The notes below the pieces were generated by a model, which was not told the origin of the DNA, did not search any database, and worked only from the letters and a program-made list of their open reading frames with translations. A DNA stretch of 40,518 nucleotides from Clostridiaceae bacterium (GTDB lineage Bacteria; Bacillota; Clostridia; Clostridiales; Clostridiaceae), in the NCBI GenBank assembly GCA_029219285.1, contig JAQXTC010000046.1:1-40518 (forward strand), read 5' to 3'. The position numbers were made by a program, and so were the translations under genes. Positions 27,076 through 36,468 of this stretch are shown piece by piece. Each line of letters starts with the position of its first letter. The first letter of the stretch is position 1.

Positions 27076-27987
27076 ATGTTTTGTATTAATTGTGGGAAAG
27101 AAGTAAAGGATGAAGACGTATTTTGCGGATATTGTGGACAACCTACTAATGGAGGTAATGAAGGGATAGATTCAAATTTAAGTGGGAATTTGAATAATAA
27201 CAATGTCAATGGAAGTATGAATACAACAGTAAATAATTTTAATAAAGTTGTTTCGGAAAATACATTTAAAATAGGGAAAATATTAAAAATTTATTTTAAA
27301 AATCCATTAAAGTTTTTTGAGGAATTTAAAGGCCAAGATTTGTTAAAGGAATCCGTAATAATGTTAATTGTATTAGCAATATTTAATGGAATTATAAATC
27401 TAATAGAAAGATCAGCAATCATATCTTCAATTATGAGAAGTGTAAATAATATGGCAAATGTATTTACTGCTGGCACTTCATCATATAATGCAAGGGGCGA
27501 TGTGAATGGCATGCAAACAGTTTTAAATACAATAATAGATAGGGGACAAATATTTTTATTTGGAATTTTATACGCTGCTATCTTTATAGGAGCAACAACA
27601 TTAATAATTTTAATTTTAAATGCAACAATTTTTAAGAATAAAATGTTAATAAAAGATATATTCTTTATTTCAACAATGTCATATATACCAGTTGTTCTTG
27701 GAATGGTAGTAGGAGCTATTATAACATATTTAAGTTTTGGACTTGGAATTGTATTTATTGTTGTAGGTTATCTTGCAGGTGCTATTACTTTATTTAATGG
27801 AATTAAAAAATATTCAGAAGAAAATGAAAATAAAGTTTTTGTAATAATGCTAATATATTTTGCTGCTATATTAATTATAAGTTTCTTTGTAGTACAATAT
27901 CAGACGAAAGAAACTGTATTAAATGTAATGCAAAATATTGGTAAAGCAAAGAATTCAGCTTTTAGCATAATAAACGGATTATTTTAG
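27076..27987 (+). CDS. Zinc-ribbon membrane protein (Yip1-like)
   Basis: A 303-residue protein. The N-terminus is a zinc ribbon with two CxxC pairs (CINC at 3-6, CGYC at 17-20), followed by an Asn/Gly-rich linker (about 25-60) and a membrane domain of about five helices from residue 90 on, resembling the Yip1 fold. A shared zinc-ribbon start and a 37-base gap suggest it works with the next gene. Strong GGAGGAA ribosome site. Role unknown; zinc-ribbon membrane proteins of this kind are common in clostridia. Confidence 0.82.
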   Translation: MFCINCGKEVKDEDVFCGYCGQPTNGGNEGIDSNLSGNLNNNNVNGSMNTTVNNFNKVVSENTFKIGKILKIYFKNPLKFFEEFKGQDLLKESVIMLIVLAIFNGIINLIERSAIISSIMRSVNNMANVFTAGTSSYNARGDVNGMQTVLNTIIDRGQIFLFGILYAAIFIGATTLIILILNATIFKNKMLIKDIFFISTMSYIPVVLGMVVGAIITYLSFGLGIVFIVVGYLAGAITLFNGIKKYSEENENKVFVIMLIYFAAILIISFFVVQYQTKETVLNVMQNIGKAKNSAFSIINGLF

Positions 27988-28024
27988 ATATAAAATATCA
28001 TTTGTTTAAAATGGCGGTGAGAAA

Positions 28025-28990
28025 ATGAAATATTGCATTAACTGTAGTTCTGAATTACAAGATAATCAAAAATTTTGTTCCAAATGTGGATATAAAGTTA
28101 AAGATGATAATGAATTAAACAAACAAACAGAAGTAGGATTGAAAATCAAGGAAAAAACAAGAAAGAAAAAAAGTAATAAGTTTTTTATATTTGCAATTAT
28201 TTTTATTATTGCTGCAGTATTAATTAGTATAGGAATTTATTATAAAGTAACAACTGATAAAATTAATTCAAGAAAAATAGAAGTTTTAAATACTAATACT
28301 GAGAATTATCCTAATATTGAGATAACAATTAAGGCTTCTGATTATAATAAAGATATAGTGTCTCAAAATTTAACTATAAAAGAAGGGGATACTATTCAAA
28401 AAAATGTATCAGTTAAGAAATCTTCGGAAAGCGGAGAGTATATATTATCTTACAAAACAAATAATGAGGAAAATGATGATAGTGTAAATTTTGTTATTTC
28501 ATATTTAGCAGACAATAGAGAAGTTGAAGTGAAAGATAGTTATAAAGTTGAAAAAAAATCTAGGAAAAGTATAGTTAAATCAGATAATAGTAACAACATA
28601 AAAAGTTCGTCAAATTCTGAAAAAGAGATAAAGAATTTTGTTAATAAATATCAAACTGCCTTTATTAAAGCAGTAAATACTAAAGATATATCCTATGTCA
28701 TTGATTTATTAGATCATTCAGGTACTATGGATAAGGAATTTTCTGATTTACTGGAAAGTTATAAGAAGCAGGATATTACTGAAAGCTTACTTGAGTTTGA
28801 AGTGGAGGATATAAAACAAATAGATGATAATTCTTATGAAGTAACTATATACGCAGGATACCATATTAATTATGGAAATAAGAATGAATCGTCAGATCTT
28901 TATTTTAGAGATATACATATTATAAAAAAGACTACTTCCGGATATAAACTTAATAAGATAAAAGAAGTTAATAAAGTTAATAAGAAATAA
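28025..28990 (+). CDS. Zinc-ribbon, single-pass membrane protein (TcaA/YvbJ-like)
   Basis: A 321-residue protein with an N-terminal zinc ribbon (CINC at 4-7, CSKC at 18-21), a basic stretch, one membrane helix (about 54-74) and a large extracytoplasmic part. The last about 110 residues (NFVNKYQTAFIKAVNTKD onward) look like the NTF2-type domain of TcaA, a protein linked in staphylococci to cell-wall and glycopeptide response. The middle (about 85-180) looks like a beta-rich domain. GGCGGTGAG precedes the ATG. Ends in a terminator. Confidence 0.82.
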   Translation: MKYCINCSSELQDNQKFCSKCGYKVKDDNELNKQTEVGLKIKEKTRKKKSNKFFIFAIIFIIAAVLISIGIYYKVTTDKINSRKIEVLNTNTENYPNIEITIKASDYNKDIVSQNLTIKEGDTIQKNVSVKKSSESGEYILSYKTNNEENDDSVNFVISYLADNREVEVKDSYKVEKKSRKSIVKSDNSNNIKSSSNSEKEIKNFVNKYQTAFIKAVNTKDISYVIDLLDHSGTMDKEFSDLLESYKKQDITESLLEFEVEDIKQIDDNSYEVTIYAGYHINYGNKNESSDLYFRDIHIIKKTTSGYKLNKIKEVNKVNKK

Positions 28991-28994
28991 ATAT

Positions 28995-29034
28995 AAAAAG
29001 TGATATTGGTTTTTAATTGATATCACTTTTTTTG
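28995..29034 (+). terminator. Terminator after the TcaA-like gene
   Basis: AAAAAGTGATAT at 28995-29006 pairs with the arm from 29020, followed by T7. The last T residues are the first bases of the next promoter. Confidence 0.85.
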
Positions 29035-29060
29035 ACGAGAATAAATAGATAACTTATAAT
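29032..29060 (+). promoter_or_regulatory. Promoter of the phosphodiester glycosidase gene
   Basis: TTGACG at 29032-29037 and TATAAT at 29055-29060 with a 17-base spacer, fused to the end of the preceding terminator. The resulting leader is about 105 bases and contains a hairpin at 29112-29148. Confidence 0.75.
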
Positions 29061-29111
29061 TAATATGGGATAAGGTGGATATCAATCCATTAATTAATAA
29101 TTAATATGTTT

Positions 29112-29148
29112 GTAATATCTTTAAAGCAAAATTGCATTAAGATATTAC
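29112..29148 (+). other. Stem-loop in the glycosidase leader
   Basis: A perfect 10-bp stem (29112-29121 with 29139-29148) with a possible inner GCAA/TTGC pairing. No T tract follows, so it is not an intrinsic terminator; it may affect mRNA stability or bind a protein. Confidence 0.5.
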
Positions 29149-29172
29149 TATACACTAATCTAGGAGGGTGAG

Positions 29173-30207
29173 ATGGGGAAAGTATCAAATGAAAAGAAAT
29201 TAAAGAAAAATAAAAAAGCAAGAAATAAAAAGATTAAAACATCGATATTAACATTAGTATATGTAATAACATTATTAGTTATAACAACACCAATAGTTTT
29301 ATTAGTAGGTCCGTATTCGAAAACAAGAAAAATGTTTATATCTACATTATTGGCAACAAGACATGCCTATTTATTAACGGACTATTTATCGGAAGATACA
29401 TTGAAAGAAATGCAAGGTATAGAGGATAAAGAAATTGAAAATGAATCAACTGCAGAGCAGGATCTAGGAAAAATTGAAGTTAAGTGTACTAGTGGAAATG
29501 ATATCAAGAGATTTAATATAACAAATAGTAAATATGATGGATATCTTCTTGAAATTAAGAATCCATTAAGTGTTAAAGTAGCAATGACCAATGAATTAGG
29601 TGTTGTTGGCGAAAAGACAAGTGAGATGGCAAAGAATAACAATGCTATTGCAGCAATTAATGGTGGGGCATTTGCTGGCAGTTCTACAGATGGAGTTGAA
29701 TGGGCTGGTACAGGTGCAACGCCTTCAGGATTTGTTGTGAGCGATGGAAAGGTTATTTATAATGATTGTGGTGAGGATAGCTTACAAAATGTTACAGCTA
29801 TAACCGATGAAGGAAAACTAATAGTAGGAAGTTATACATTGAAACAGCTTCAAGAAAAAGGAGTTAAGGAGGCAATGTGTTTTACTAAAGAAGAAGCACC
29901 TTTTATTATTAGTGGAGAAAGACAGATAACAGATAAGTACGAAGGTGGCTATAATCCAAGGACTGCTATAGGACAAAAGGCTGATGGTACAATAGTATTT
30001 TTGGTTACTGATGGAAGAACTATCGCAAAGCCTGGTTCAACAAGATATGATATACAGGAAATTATGCTTAAGCATGGTGTTGAAAATGCAGGGGCACTTG
30101 ATGGTGGATATTCATCAACAATGTATTATAAAGGAAAGGTGATAAACTCGCCAAATTCATGGACTGGAGAAAGAACTGTTGCTACGGCATATTATGTTGA
30201 GGGTTAA
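29173..30207 (+). CDS. Membrane-anchored phosphodiester glycosidase-family (NAGPA/DUF2233) protein
   Basis: A 344-residue protein. A very basic N-terminus (about 1-24) is followed by one membrane anchor (about 25-47); the rest is extracytoplasmic. The NAGPA-type catalytic domain fills about 105-343, with AAINGGAF, GYNPRTAIGQ, LVTDGR and ALDGGYSSTMYY, the characteristic blocks. The family hydrolyses sugar phosphodiester bonds and in bacteria is linked to surface polysaccharides. AGGAGGGTG precedes the ATG; a further membrane-anchored gene follows 17 bases later. Confidence 0.88.
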   Translation: MGKVSNEKKLKKNKKARNKKIKTSILTLVYVITLLVITTPIVLLVGPYSKTRKMFISTLLATRHAYLLTDYLSEDTLKEMQGIEDKEIENESTAEQDLGKIEVKCTSGNDIKRFNITNSKYDGYLLEIKNPLSVKVAMTNELGVVGEKTSEMAKNNNAIAAINGGAFAGSSTDGVEWAGTGATPSGFVVSDGKVIYNDCGEDSLQNVTAITDEGKLIVGSYTLKQLQEKGVKEAMCFTKEEAPFIISGERQITDKYEGGYNPRTAIGQKADGTIVFLVTDGRTIAKPGSTRYDIQEIMLKHGVENAGALDGGYSSTMYYKGKVINSPNSWTGERTVATAYYVEG

Positions 30208-30224
30208 CAAGATAAGGGGGACTT

Positions 30225-31259
30225 ATGAAAAAGTTTAAATTAATATTAATATGTACGATAGTAACTATATTCTTACAACAACTAGCTTTTTTATATGTTG
30301 AGAATATATATATTTCTAGAGATGATAACATTGAAGCGGTTGAAGTAGAAGAGAATGATGAAGAAGAAAATGAAACTATCACATTAAAGGATAATGCCGA
30401 AAATATCAATGTATCTACAGATGGGTTGTATGTAGCATACAATAAAGGAGATAATTTATTGGTATATAATAGTGAAGATGATAGTATAAATGATTTATCT
30501 AGTAAACTTGAAGGACAAGTAGTGAGCTATAAATGGACTGATGGAAGCAAGATGTACATTATAAAGAAAGTTTCAGAAGAAGACGGAAATTACTTCAAGG
30601 CAACATTGTATGATGCAAAGGAAAAAGAGTTTAAGGATCTAATAGATTTCGATAAGAATGATGTGAAAATAGCTATAGAAAATAAAAATGATATGATTGG
30701 AGATTTTACTTTTTCAACAGCATCAGCAGTTATGTATATAAAAGTGAATAAAAGCAATGGTAATTCGGATTTATATATGTGTGATACAATGAATAAGCTT
30801 AAGAAAGTAAGAAAAAATAAGGAAATTGGAGACATTGAACTTCCAACCAATTTAGGAAAATGTATAATGACTTTATCTGGTGGAATTACTATTTTAGATG
30901 GAAATGATATACCGATACCAAAAGGTGTTAATCCTAGAATACTAGGAAGTAGTTTGAAGGATAAAACAAATTACATATATATAGGTAATGAGGAGAATGG
31001 TAAAATTACCAAAATGTTTTATAAGCAATTAGATTCAACTGGAGAATGGAATACAATTTCATTAAAAGCGCCAGTATTAAAATCAGATATTAAGGTTACT
31101 AAAAGAGGTAACGTATATGTGAATTATAGTAATGAAAAATTGGTACTTAATGTTGATACTGAAAAAGAATTTAAGTATAAAGGTGAATTTGTTCAATATT
31201 ATGCTGATGGATTTATATCTAAACAGGACAATGATTTAATTAAAACACCAATTAGCTAA
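30225..31259 (+). CDS. Membrane-anchored extracytoplasmic protein, possibly beta-propeller
   Basis: A 344-residue protein without a recognised family. It has an N-terminal signal-anchor (about 5-26), an acidic linker (about 30-55, many Glu and Asp) and an extracytoplasmic domain with repeating strands such as VSTDGLYVAY, NLLVYNSEDDSI and YKWTDGSKMYII, resembling beta-propeller blades. It shares the operon with the phosphodiester glycosidase (GGGGG ribosome site 17 bases after it), so a partner role at the cell surface is plausible but inferred. Confidence 0.75.
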   Translation: MKKFKLILICTIVTIFLQQLAFLYVENIYISRDDNIEAVEVEENDEEENETITLKDNAENINVSTDGLYVAYNKGDNLLVYNSEDDSINDLSSKLEGQVVSYKWTDGSKMYIIKKVSEEDGNYFKATLYDAKEKEFKDLIDFDKNDVKIAIENKNDMIGDFTFSTASAVMYIKVNKSNGNSDLYMCDTMNKLKKVRKNKEIGDIELPTNLGKCIMTLSGGITILDGNDIPIPKGVNPRILGSSLKDKTNYIYIGNEENGKITKMFYKQLDSTGEWNTISLKAPVLKSDIKVTKRGNVYVNYSNEKLVLNVDTEKEFKYKGEFVQYYADGFISKQDNDLIKTPIS

Positions 31260-31269
31260 TAAATTAAAT

Positions 31270-31298
31270 TTGACAAATAAAAAAAATTACGATATTAT
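31270..31298 (+). promoter_or_regulatory. Promoter of valS
   Basis: A consensus TTGACA at 31270-31275, 17-base spacer and TATTAT at 31293-31298. It lies only 11 bases after the preceding stop codon and feeds the T-box leader. Confidence 0.8.
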
Positions 31299-31303
31299 GA
31301 GAA

Positions 31304-31566
31304 TAAATTAAAAACTTAAACAGCAATGATAAAGAGGAGTAAAAGTTTAGAAGTATTATAAGAGAGAGGATATTTGCTGAAAGTCCTTATACGGAAAACT
31401 TTGAAGGTAGCTTTTGAGCTTCTTTAGTGAAATATAAGTAACTAAAGACGGTTTGTCTAAATCGTTAAAATTTTAAGAGCCTATAAATAGCTTTATTAAG
31501 CTTGAGTAGGAATAAAGGTGGTAACGCGAGTCTTCGTCCTTTTGTGGATGAAGACTTTTTTTATTT
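31304..31566 (+). ncRNA. T-box leader, valine-specific (GUA specifier)
   Basis: tRNA-sensing leader of valS. The T-box core AGGTGGTAACGCG is at 31516-31528, and an intrinsic terminator stem (31529-31539 with 31546-31556) plus T7 follows. Stem I has AGAGAG at 31361-31366. The basal helix pairs AAAAG near 31341 with CTTTT at 31411-31415; the codon beside it on the 3' side is GTA (31407-31409) followed by a purine, the position of the specifier. GUA codes for valine and the gene is valS, so reading and function agree. Uncharged tRNA-Val would favour the antiterminator. This accounts for the gap 31260-31596. Confidence 0.93.
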
Positions 31567-31596
31567 TCTATGATAATAAATTTTAGGAGGAGAACA

Positions 31597-34239
31597 ATGG
31601 AACAAAAAAAAGTTTTACCAACTACATATGACCCAAAAGAATTTGAAGATAGAATTTATAAAAATTGGGAAGAGAAAAAATATTTCACACCGAAGGTGGA
31701 TAAATCTAAAAAACCTTATACAATTATAATGCCACCACCAAATATAACTGGGCAGTTACATTTAGGGCATGCATTTGATATAACTTTACAAGATATGCTT
31801 ATAAGATATAAGAGAATGCAAGGATACTGTGCATTAATGCTTCCTGGTGAAGACCATGCTTCTATAGCAACAGAAGTTAAAGTGGCTAATGAACTTGCTA
31901 AAAAAGGAATAGATAAAAAGAAGATAGGAAGAGAAGCATTTCTTGAAAAAGTATGGGAATGGACAGATGATTATAGAGCAAGAATAAGAAATCAATTCAA
32001 GAAAACTGGTGTATCTGCGGACTTTACAAGAGAAGCATTTACTATGGATGAAAACTTAAGTGCAGCAGTTAAACATGTATTTGTTAAGCTTTATAATGAA
32101 GGCTTAATATACCAAGGAAATAGAATAACTAACTGGTGTCCTCATTGTCAAACAGCCTTATCAGATGCTGAAATAGAATATGAAGAACAAGAAGGTTCTT
32201 TCTGGCATATTAACTATCCATTAGCTGATGGATCAGGAAATTTAGAAATTGCTACAACAAGACCAGAAACATTACTTGGAGATAGTGGTGTTGCTGTTAA
32301 TCCTAATGATGATAGATACAAACATCTAATAGGAAAAACAGTTATTTTACCACTAGTAGGAAGAGAAATTCCTATAGTTGGTGATGAATATGTAGATTTA
32401 GAATTTGGTACTGGTGCTGTTAAGATGACTCCAGCACATGATCCTAATGACTTTGAAGTAGGTAAGAGACATAATCTTGAAATAATAAGAGTTATGGATG
32501 ATAAGGGAATCATTAATGAAAAAGGCGGCAAATATCAAGGTTTAGATAGATACGAAGCTAGAAAAGCTATAGTTAAAGATCTTGAAGCAGCAGGTCAATT
32601 AGTAAAGGTTGTACCTCATACTCATAATGTAGGAACACATGATAGATGTGGAACTACTGTAGAACCTATTATTTCTAAACAATGGTATGTTAAAATGAAA
32701 ACTTTGGCTGCTCCAGCTATAGAAGCGGTTAGAGAAAAGAAAATTAAGTTTGTACCTGAAAGATTCGATAAGATATATTTCAACTGGATGGAAAACATTC
32801 AAGATTGGTGTATTTCAAGACAGTTATGGTGGGGACATAGAATACCAGTTTATTATTGCCAAGATTGTGGTGAAATGATGGTATTAGAAGAAACTCCATG
32901 CAAGTGCTCAAAATGTGGAAGTACAAACATTAAGCAAGATGAAGATGTATTAGATACATGGTTCTCATCTGCATTATGGCCTTTCTCAACACTTGGTTGG
33001 CCAAATGAAACAGAAGATTTAAAATACTTCTATCCAACAAGTACATTAGTTACAGGACATGATATTATATTCTTCTGGGTTGCTAGAATGATATTCTCAG
33101 GTCTTCATAATATGGGAGAAGTACCATTTGATACAGTTCTTATTCATGGACTTATAAGAGATTCACAAGGTAGAAAGATGAGTAAATCATTAGGAAATGG
33201 TGTTAATCCACTTGATGTAATAGAAGAGTATGGTGCTGATGCATTAAGATTTATGATAGCTACAGGTAATGCTCCAGGAAATGATATGAGATACTATCCA
33301 GAAAGAGTAGAAGCTTCTAGAAACTTTGCTAATAAGATTTGGAATGCTTCAAGATTTGTAATGATGAATCTTGATAGGGATATTATGAATAAGTACAAAG
33401 ATTGCACAGAGTACTCATTAGCAGATAAATGGATATTATCAAAGATGAATACACTTGTTAAAGAAGTTACAGAAAACATGGATAAATTTGAACTTGGAAT
33501 TGCTATGTCTAAAGTTTATGACTTCATGTGGACAGAATTCTGTGACTGGTATATAGAACTTGTAAAACCAGTATTCTATGGTGAAGATGAAAAGGCAAAG
33601 GGTATAGTATATAATGTATTAAATACTGTACTTATAACAGGTTTAAAACTTCTACATCCTGCAATGCCATTTATAACTGAAGAAATATATACACATTTAA
33701 CTGGTGAAGATACAATTGTTAATAAGGAATGGCCAAAGTATGATGATGCTTTAGCTAATAAAAAAGCTGAAGAAGATATGGCATACGTTATTGAAGCTAT
33801 TAAGGGATTAAGAAATGTAAGAGCTGAAATGAATGTACCACCATCAAGAAAAGCTAAGGTTATTTGCTATATTTCAGAAGAAGCTAAAGAAGCATTTAAT
33901 GCAGGAACTAGTTATATTGAAAAGTTAGCTTCTGCATCTGAAGTAGAATTTATAAATGACAAAGAAACTGTTGATCCAAATGCAGTAGCTTTAATTGTTA
34001 AAGGTGGAGAGTTATTTATGCCTCTTCTAGATCTTGTAGATAGAGAAAAGGAACTTGAAAGATTAGCTAAAGAAGTTAAAAAACTTCAAGGTGAAATAGA
34101 AAGAATAGATAAAAAGTTAAGTAATCAAGGCTTTGTAGCTAAAGCACCTCAAGCAGTAGTAGATGGTGAAAAAGCTAAAAGAGTTAAATATGTGGAAATG
34201 CTTGAAGCTGTAGAAGCTAGAGTAAAAGCATTAAATTAG
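31597..34239 (+). CDS. valS: Valyl-tRNA synthetase
   Basis: Charges tRNA-Val with valine in the cytoplasm. It is 880 residues, the usual size, with the class I motifs [12 protein letters not shown] (HIGH) near residue 44 and KMSKS ([10 protein letters not shown]) near 530. The editing domain lies between ([17 protein letters not shown]), a zinc-type cysteine set ([15 protein letters not shown]) is near 425, and a C-terminal coiled-coil arm (about 810-880) ends it. The frame is open to 31570, but AGGAGG at 31585-31590 places the start at ATG 31597. In many Firmicutes folC follows valS directly; here about 5 kb of other genes lies between. Confidence 0.97.
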   Translation: MEQKKVLPTTYDPKEFEDRIYKNWEEKKYFTPKVDKSKKPYTIIMPPPNITGQLHLGHAFDITLQDMLIRYKRMQGYCALMLPGEDHASIATEVKVANELAKKGIDKKKIGREAFLEKVWEWTDDYRARIRNQFKKTGVSADFTREAFTMDENLSAAVKHVFVKLYNEGLIYQGNRITNWCPHCQTALSDAEIEYEEQEGSFWHINYPLADGSGNLEIATTRPETLLGDSGVAVNPNDDRYKHLIGKTVILPLVGREIPIVGDEYVDLEFGTGAVKMTPAHDPNDFEVGKRHNLEIIRVMDDKGIINEKGGKYQGLDRYEARKAIVKDLEAAGQLVKVVPHTHNVGTHDRCGTTVEPIISKQWYVKMKTLAAPAIEAVREKKIKFVPERFDKIYFNWMENIQDWCISRQLWWGHRIPVYYCQDCGEMMVLEETPCKCSKCGSTNIKQDEDVLDTWFSSALWPFSTLGWPNETEDLKYFYPTSTLVTGHDIIFFWVARMIFSGLHNMGEVPFDTVLIHGLIRDSQGRKMSKSLGNGVNPLDVIEEYGADALRFMIATGNAPGNDMRYYPERVEASRNFANKIWNASRFVMMNLDRDIMNKYKDCTEYSLADKWILSKMNTLVKEVTENMDKFELGIAMSKVYDFMWTEFCDWYIELVKPVFYGEDEKAKGIVYNVLNTVLITGLKLLHPAMPFITEEIYTHLTGEDTIVNKEWPKYDDALANKKAEEDMAYVIEAIKGLRNVRAEMNVPPSRKAKVICYISEEAKEAFNAGTSYIEKLASASEVEFINDKETVDPNAVALIVKGGELFMPLLDLVDREKELERLAKEVKKLQGEIERIDKKLSNQGFVAKAPQAVVDGEKAKRVKYVEMLEAVEARVKALN

Positions 34240-34265
34240 TCAAAATGTTATTAAAAAATTAAAAC

Positions 34266-34307
34266 ACTATACTAACAAGAATTTTCTTGTTGGTATAGTA
34301 TTTTTTT
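34266..34307 (+). terminator. Terminator of valS
   Basis: A 16-bp stem (34266-34281 with 34284-34299) with G-T pairs, a tight loop and a T7 tract. Confidence 0.88.
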
Positions 34308-34442
34308 ATAACATAAATAAACTTAATTATTAAGAAAACTTAACTAATATTAAATTAATCATAAATTATTGGAAAGATATTTCAATTAAAGGGTTTTTAT
34401 AGTATTATGTTAAGGAAATGTAAGGAGATAGGAGGGACAACA

Positions 34443-35174
34443 TTGTTAGAAGTTAAAAGTTTAACAAAAAGATTTAAAGACGTAACTGTAGTAGATAACT
34501 TATCCTTTACTGTAAATGAAGGTGAAGTTGTTGGACTTCTTGGGGAAAATGGTGCAGGAAAAACTACTACGTTAAGAATGATTTCAACAATGCTAAAGAT
34601 AACAGCTGGGGAAGTAAAAGTAAATAATATTGATGCAGGAAATGAACCAGAAAAGGTTAGAAAAGAAATAGGAATACTTTTTGGTGGGGATGTTGGATTA
34701 TACGACAGATTAAGCGGAGAAGAAAATATAAGATATTTTGCTAATCTTTTTGGTATGACTAAGGAAGAAGCAGATAAAAGAATTGATGAATTGTCAAGAG
34801 AGTTTAGTATGGCAGAATATATTAACAAAAGGGTTGGAAAGTTTTCAAGAGGTATGAAGCAAAAGATTTCTATAGCACGTTCTATAGTACATAATCCTTC
34901 AGTGATGCTTTTTGACGAACCTTGTACAGGCCTTGATGTAACTGCTACTAGAATAGTACATGATTTTATAAGACATTGTAAAAATCAAAATAAAACAATA
35001 TTGTTTTCAAGTCATTCCATGACTGAAGTGGAAAAGTTATGTGATAGAGTAGTAATTATTCATAAAGGTAAGCTATTAGAAAATGCTACTGTTGATGAAT
35101 TAAAGAAAAAATATAATAATGATGACTTAGAAGAAGTTTTTGTTTCTTTAATTGGAGGTGAAAACAATGAATAA
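34443..35174 (+). CDS. ABC transporter ATP-binding protein (NatA-like)
   Basis: A 243-residue ATPase with Walker A GENGAGKTT (near 38), signature FSRGMKQK (near 138), Walker B SVMLFDEP and an H-loop (SSHSM). The sequence resembles NatA-type subunits paired with ABC-2 exporters. The frame is open to an ATG at 34407, but GGAGGG at 34431-34436 is six bases before the TTG at 34443, giving MLEVKSLTKRF; TTG is chosen. Its stop overlaps the permease start by eight bases, so the two are coupled. Substrate (Na+, drug or peptide) not readable. Confidence 0.9.
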   Translation: MLEVKSLTKRFKDVTVVDNLSFTVNEGEVVGLLGENGAGKTTTLRMISTMLKITAGEVKVNNIDAGNEPEKVRKEIGILFGGDVGLYDRLSGEENIRYFANLFGMTKEEADKRIDELSREFSMAEYINKRVGKFSRGMKQKISIARSIVHNPSVMLFDEPCTGLDVTATRIVHDFIRHCKNQNKTILFSSHSMTEVEKLCDRVVIIHKGKLLENATVDELKKKYNNDDLEEVFVSLIGGENNE

Positions 35175-36357
35175 TTTATGGACTGTATTTAAGAAAGAAC
35201 TTACTGATATTTTGAGAGATAAGAAGACTTTAGCGTTTACCATAATACTACCTATTCTTATTTATCCAATAATGTTTAAGGTTATGGGATATGCCATGGA
35301 TAGTTCTAAAAAGGATGCAGAAAAAGAGATAAAGTTAGTTGTTGAAGGTAATACAGATTCAAATCTTGTTAACTTATTAAAGGAACAAGATAATATTACA
35401 ATAGAAGATAAAATTGAAGATCCTAAGAAGGCTTTAAAAGATGGGGACATTCAAGTTATAGTTAACATTCCTGAGAAAATGGATGAATCAATAAAAAATA
35501 ATCAACAAGTAAATTTGGAATTATTAATTGATGATCAATCAAATAAGTCGACAATTGCTTCAAGTATGGTTAAAACTTTAGTTGAACAATATAGTAAAAT
35601 AATTGTTGAAGGTAGATTAACTTCAATAGGGGTTGATTCTAGTATAATAACACCAATTAGTGTAGAAGAAAAATCTGGTGTGAGTGATGATGGTGAAATG
35701 AACCCAGTTGCTAGTATGCTTATGGGAATGTTACCAGCTATGTTAGTTATTATGCTTCTTGCACCAACAATGGGACTAGCTTCAGATATTGGAGCTGGAG
35801 AAAAGGAAAGGGGAACTTTTGAACCACTACTTTCTACTTCAGCAAATAGAAGTTCTATTTTATGGGGAAAGATATTAAGCATATCTGTTATTTCAGCTAT
35901 AGCACTTACAGCAAGTATGATATCTTTAATTATATCATTTAAGGATTATGCAGCTACTCTTAGTGGAGAAAATGTAGCATTAAGTATTAGTGGCAAATCT
36001 ATTGCATTAACAATGGTACTTGCATTATTCATGATAATAACTGTTGCGACTATGCAAATAGGTATAAGTATTTATGCAAGATCTACTAAAGAAGCTAATA
36101 CTTATCTATCAGGACTTATGATGCCAATGATGATCTTAGCCTTTATACCTATGTATATGGATGTTAAATCACTAAATGAGATACTATTCCATGTACCAGT
36201 AATGAATGCTGCTGTACTTATAAAAGAATTCTTCTTTGGAATTTATAATATAAGTCATATTGTTATAGTTTTAGTATGGCATTTAGTATATGTGGGAGTA
36301 GTAACTTTAGCTGCTAAATGTATGTTCTCTAAAGAAGAAGTAATATTTAGAAGTTAG
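35167..36357 (+). CDS. ABC-2 type exporter permease (NatB-like)
   Basis: A 396-residue membrane protein with one N-terminal helix (about 20-38), a long extracytoplasmic loop (about 39-175) and five to six C-terminal helices starting near 180. The motif GAGEKERGTFEPLLSTSANR after the second helix is typical of the NatB/ABC-2 group. The start ATG at 35167 follows GGAGGTG and overlaps the ATPase gene. Together they form an export system in the cytoplasmic membrane. Confidence 0.9.
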   Translation: MNNLWTVFKKELTDILRDKKTLAFTIILPILIYPIMFKVMGYAMDSSKKDAEKEIKLVVEGNTDSNLVNLLKEQDNITIEDKIEDPKKALKDGDIQVIVNIPEKMDESIKNNQQVNLELLIDDQSNKSTIASSMVKTLVEQYSKIIVEGRLTSIGVDSSIITPISVEEKSGVSDDGEMNPVASMLMGMLPAMLVIMLLAPTMGLASDIGAGEKERGTFEPLLSTSANRSSILWGKILSISVISAIALTASMISLIISFKDYAATLSGENVALSISGKSIALTMVLALFMIITVATMQIGISIYARSTKEANTYLSGLMMPMMILAFIPMYMDVKSLNEILFHVPVMNAAVLIKEFFFGIYNISHIVIVLVWHLVYVGVVTLAAKCMFSKEEVIFRS

Positions 36358-36380
36358 TAATAGGATAAAATTTAGATAAG

Positions 36381-36456
36381 AAAATGAGGATTCGAATTGA
36401 TTCATCCCTTGTATATTTGACAAGGGATGAACCAAATTAAGAATCCTCATTTTTTA
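36381..36456. terminator. Two-tier hairpin, bidirectional terminator
   Basis: Outer stem AAAATGAGGATTC (36381-36393) with 36441-36453, and inside it a second perfect 12-bp stem (36401-36412 with 36420-36431). A and T runs at the ends let it serve both convergent genes. Confidence 0.85.
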
Positions 36457-36468
36457 TTAATATAATTT

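Noticed and set aside
34397-34828. A 143-codon minus-strand frame opposite the ABC ATPase
   Set aside because: The plus strand carries all ABC motifs; the minus-strand frame is a composition shadow without a start signal.
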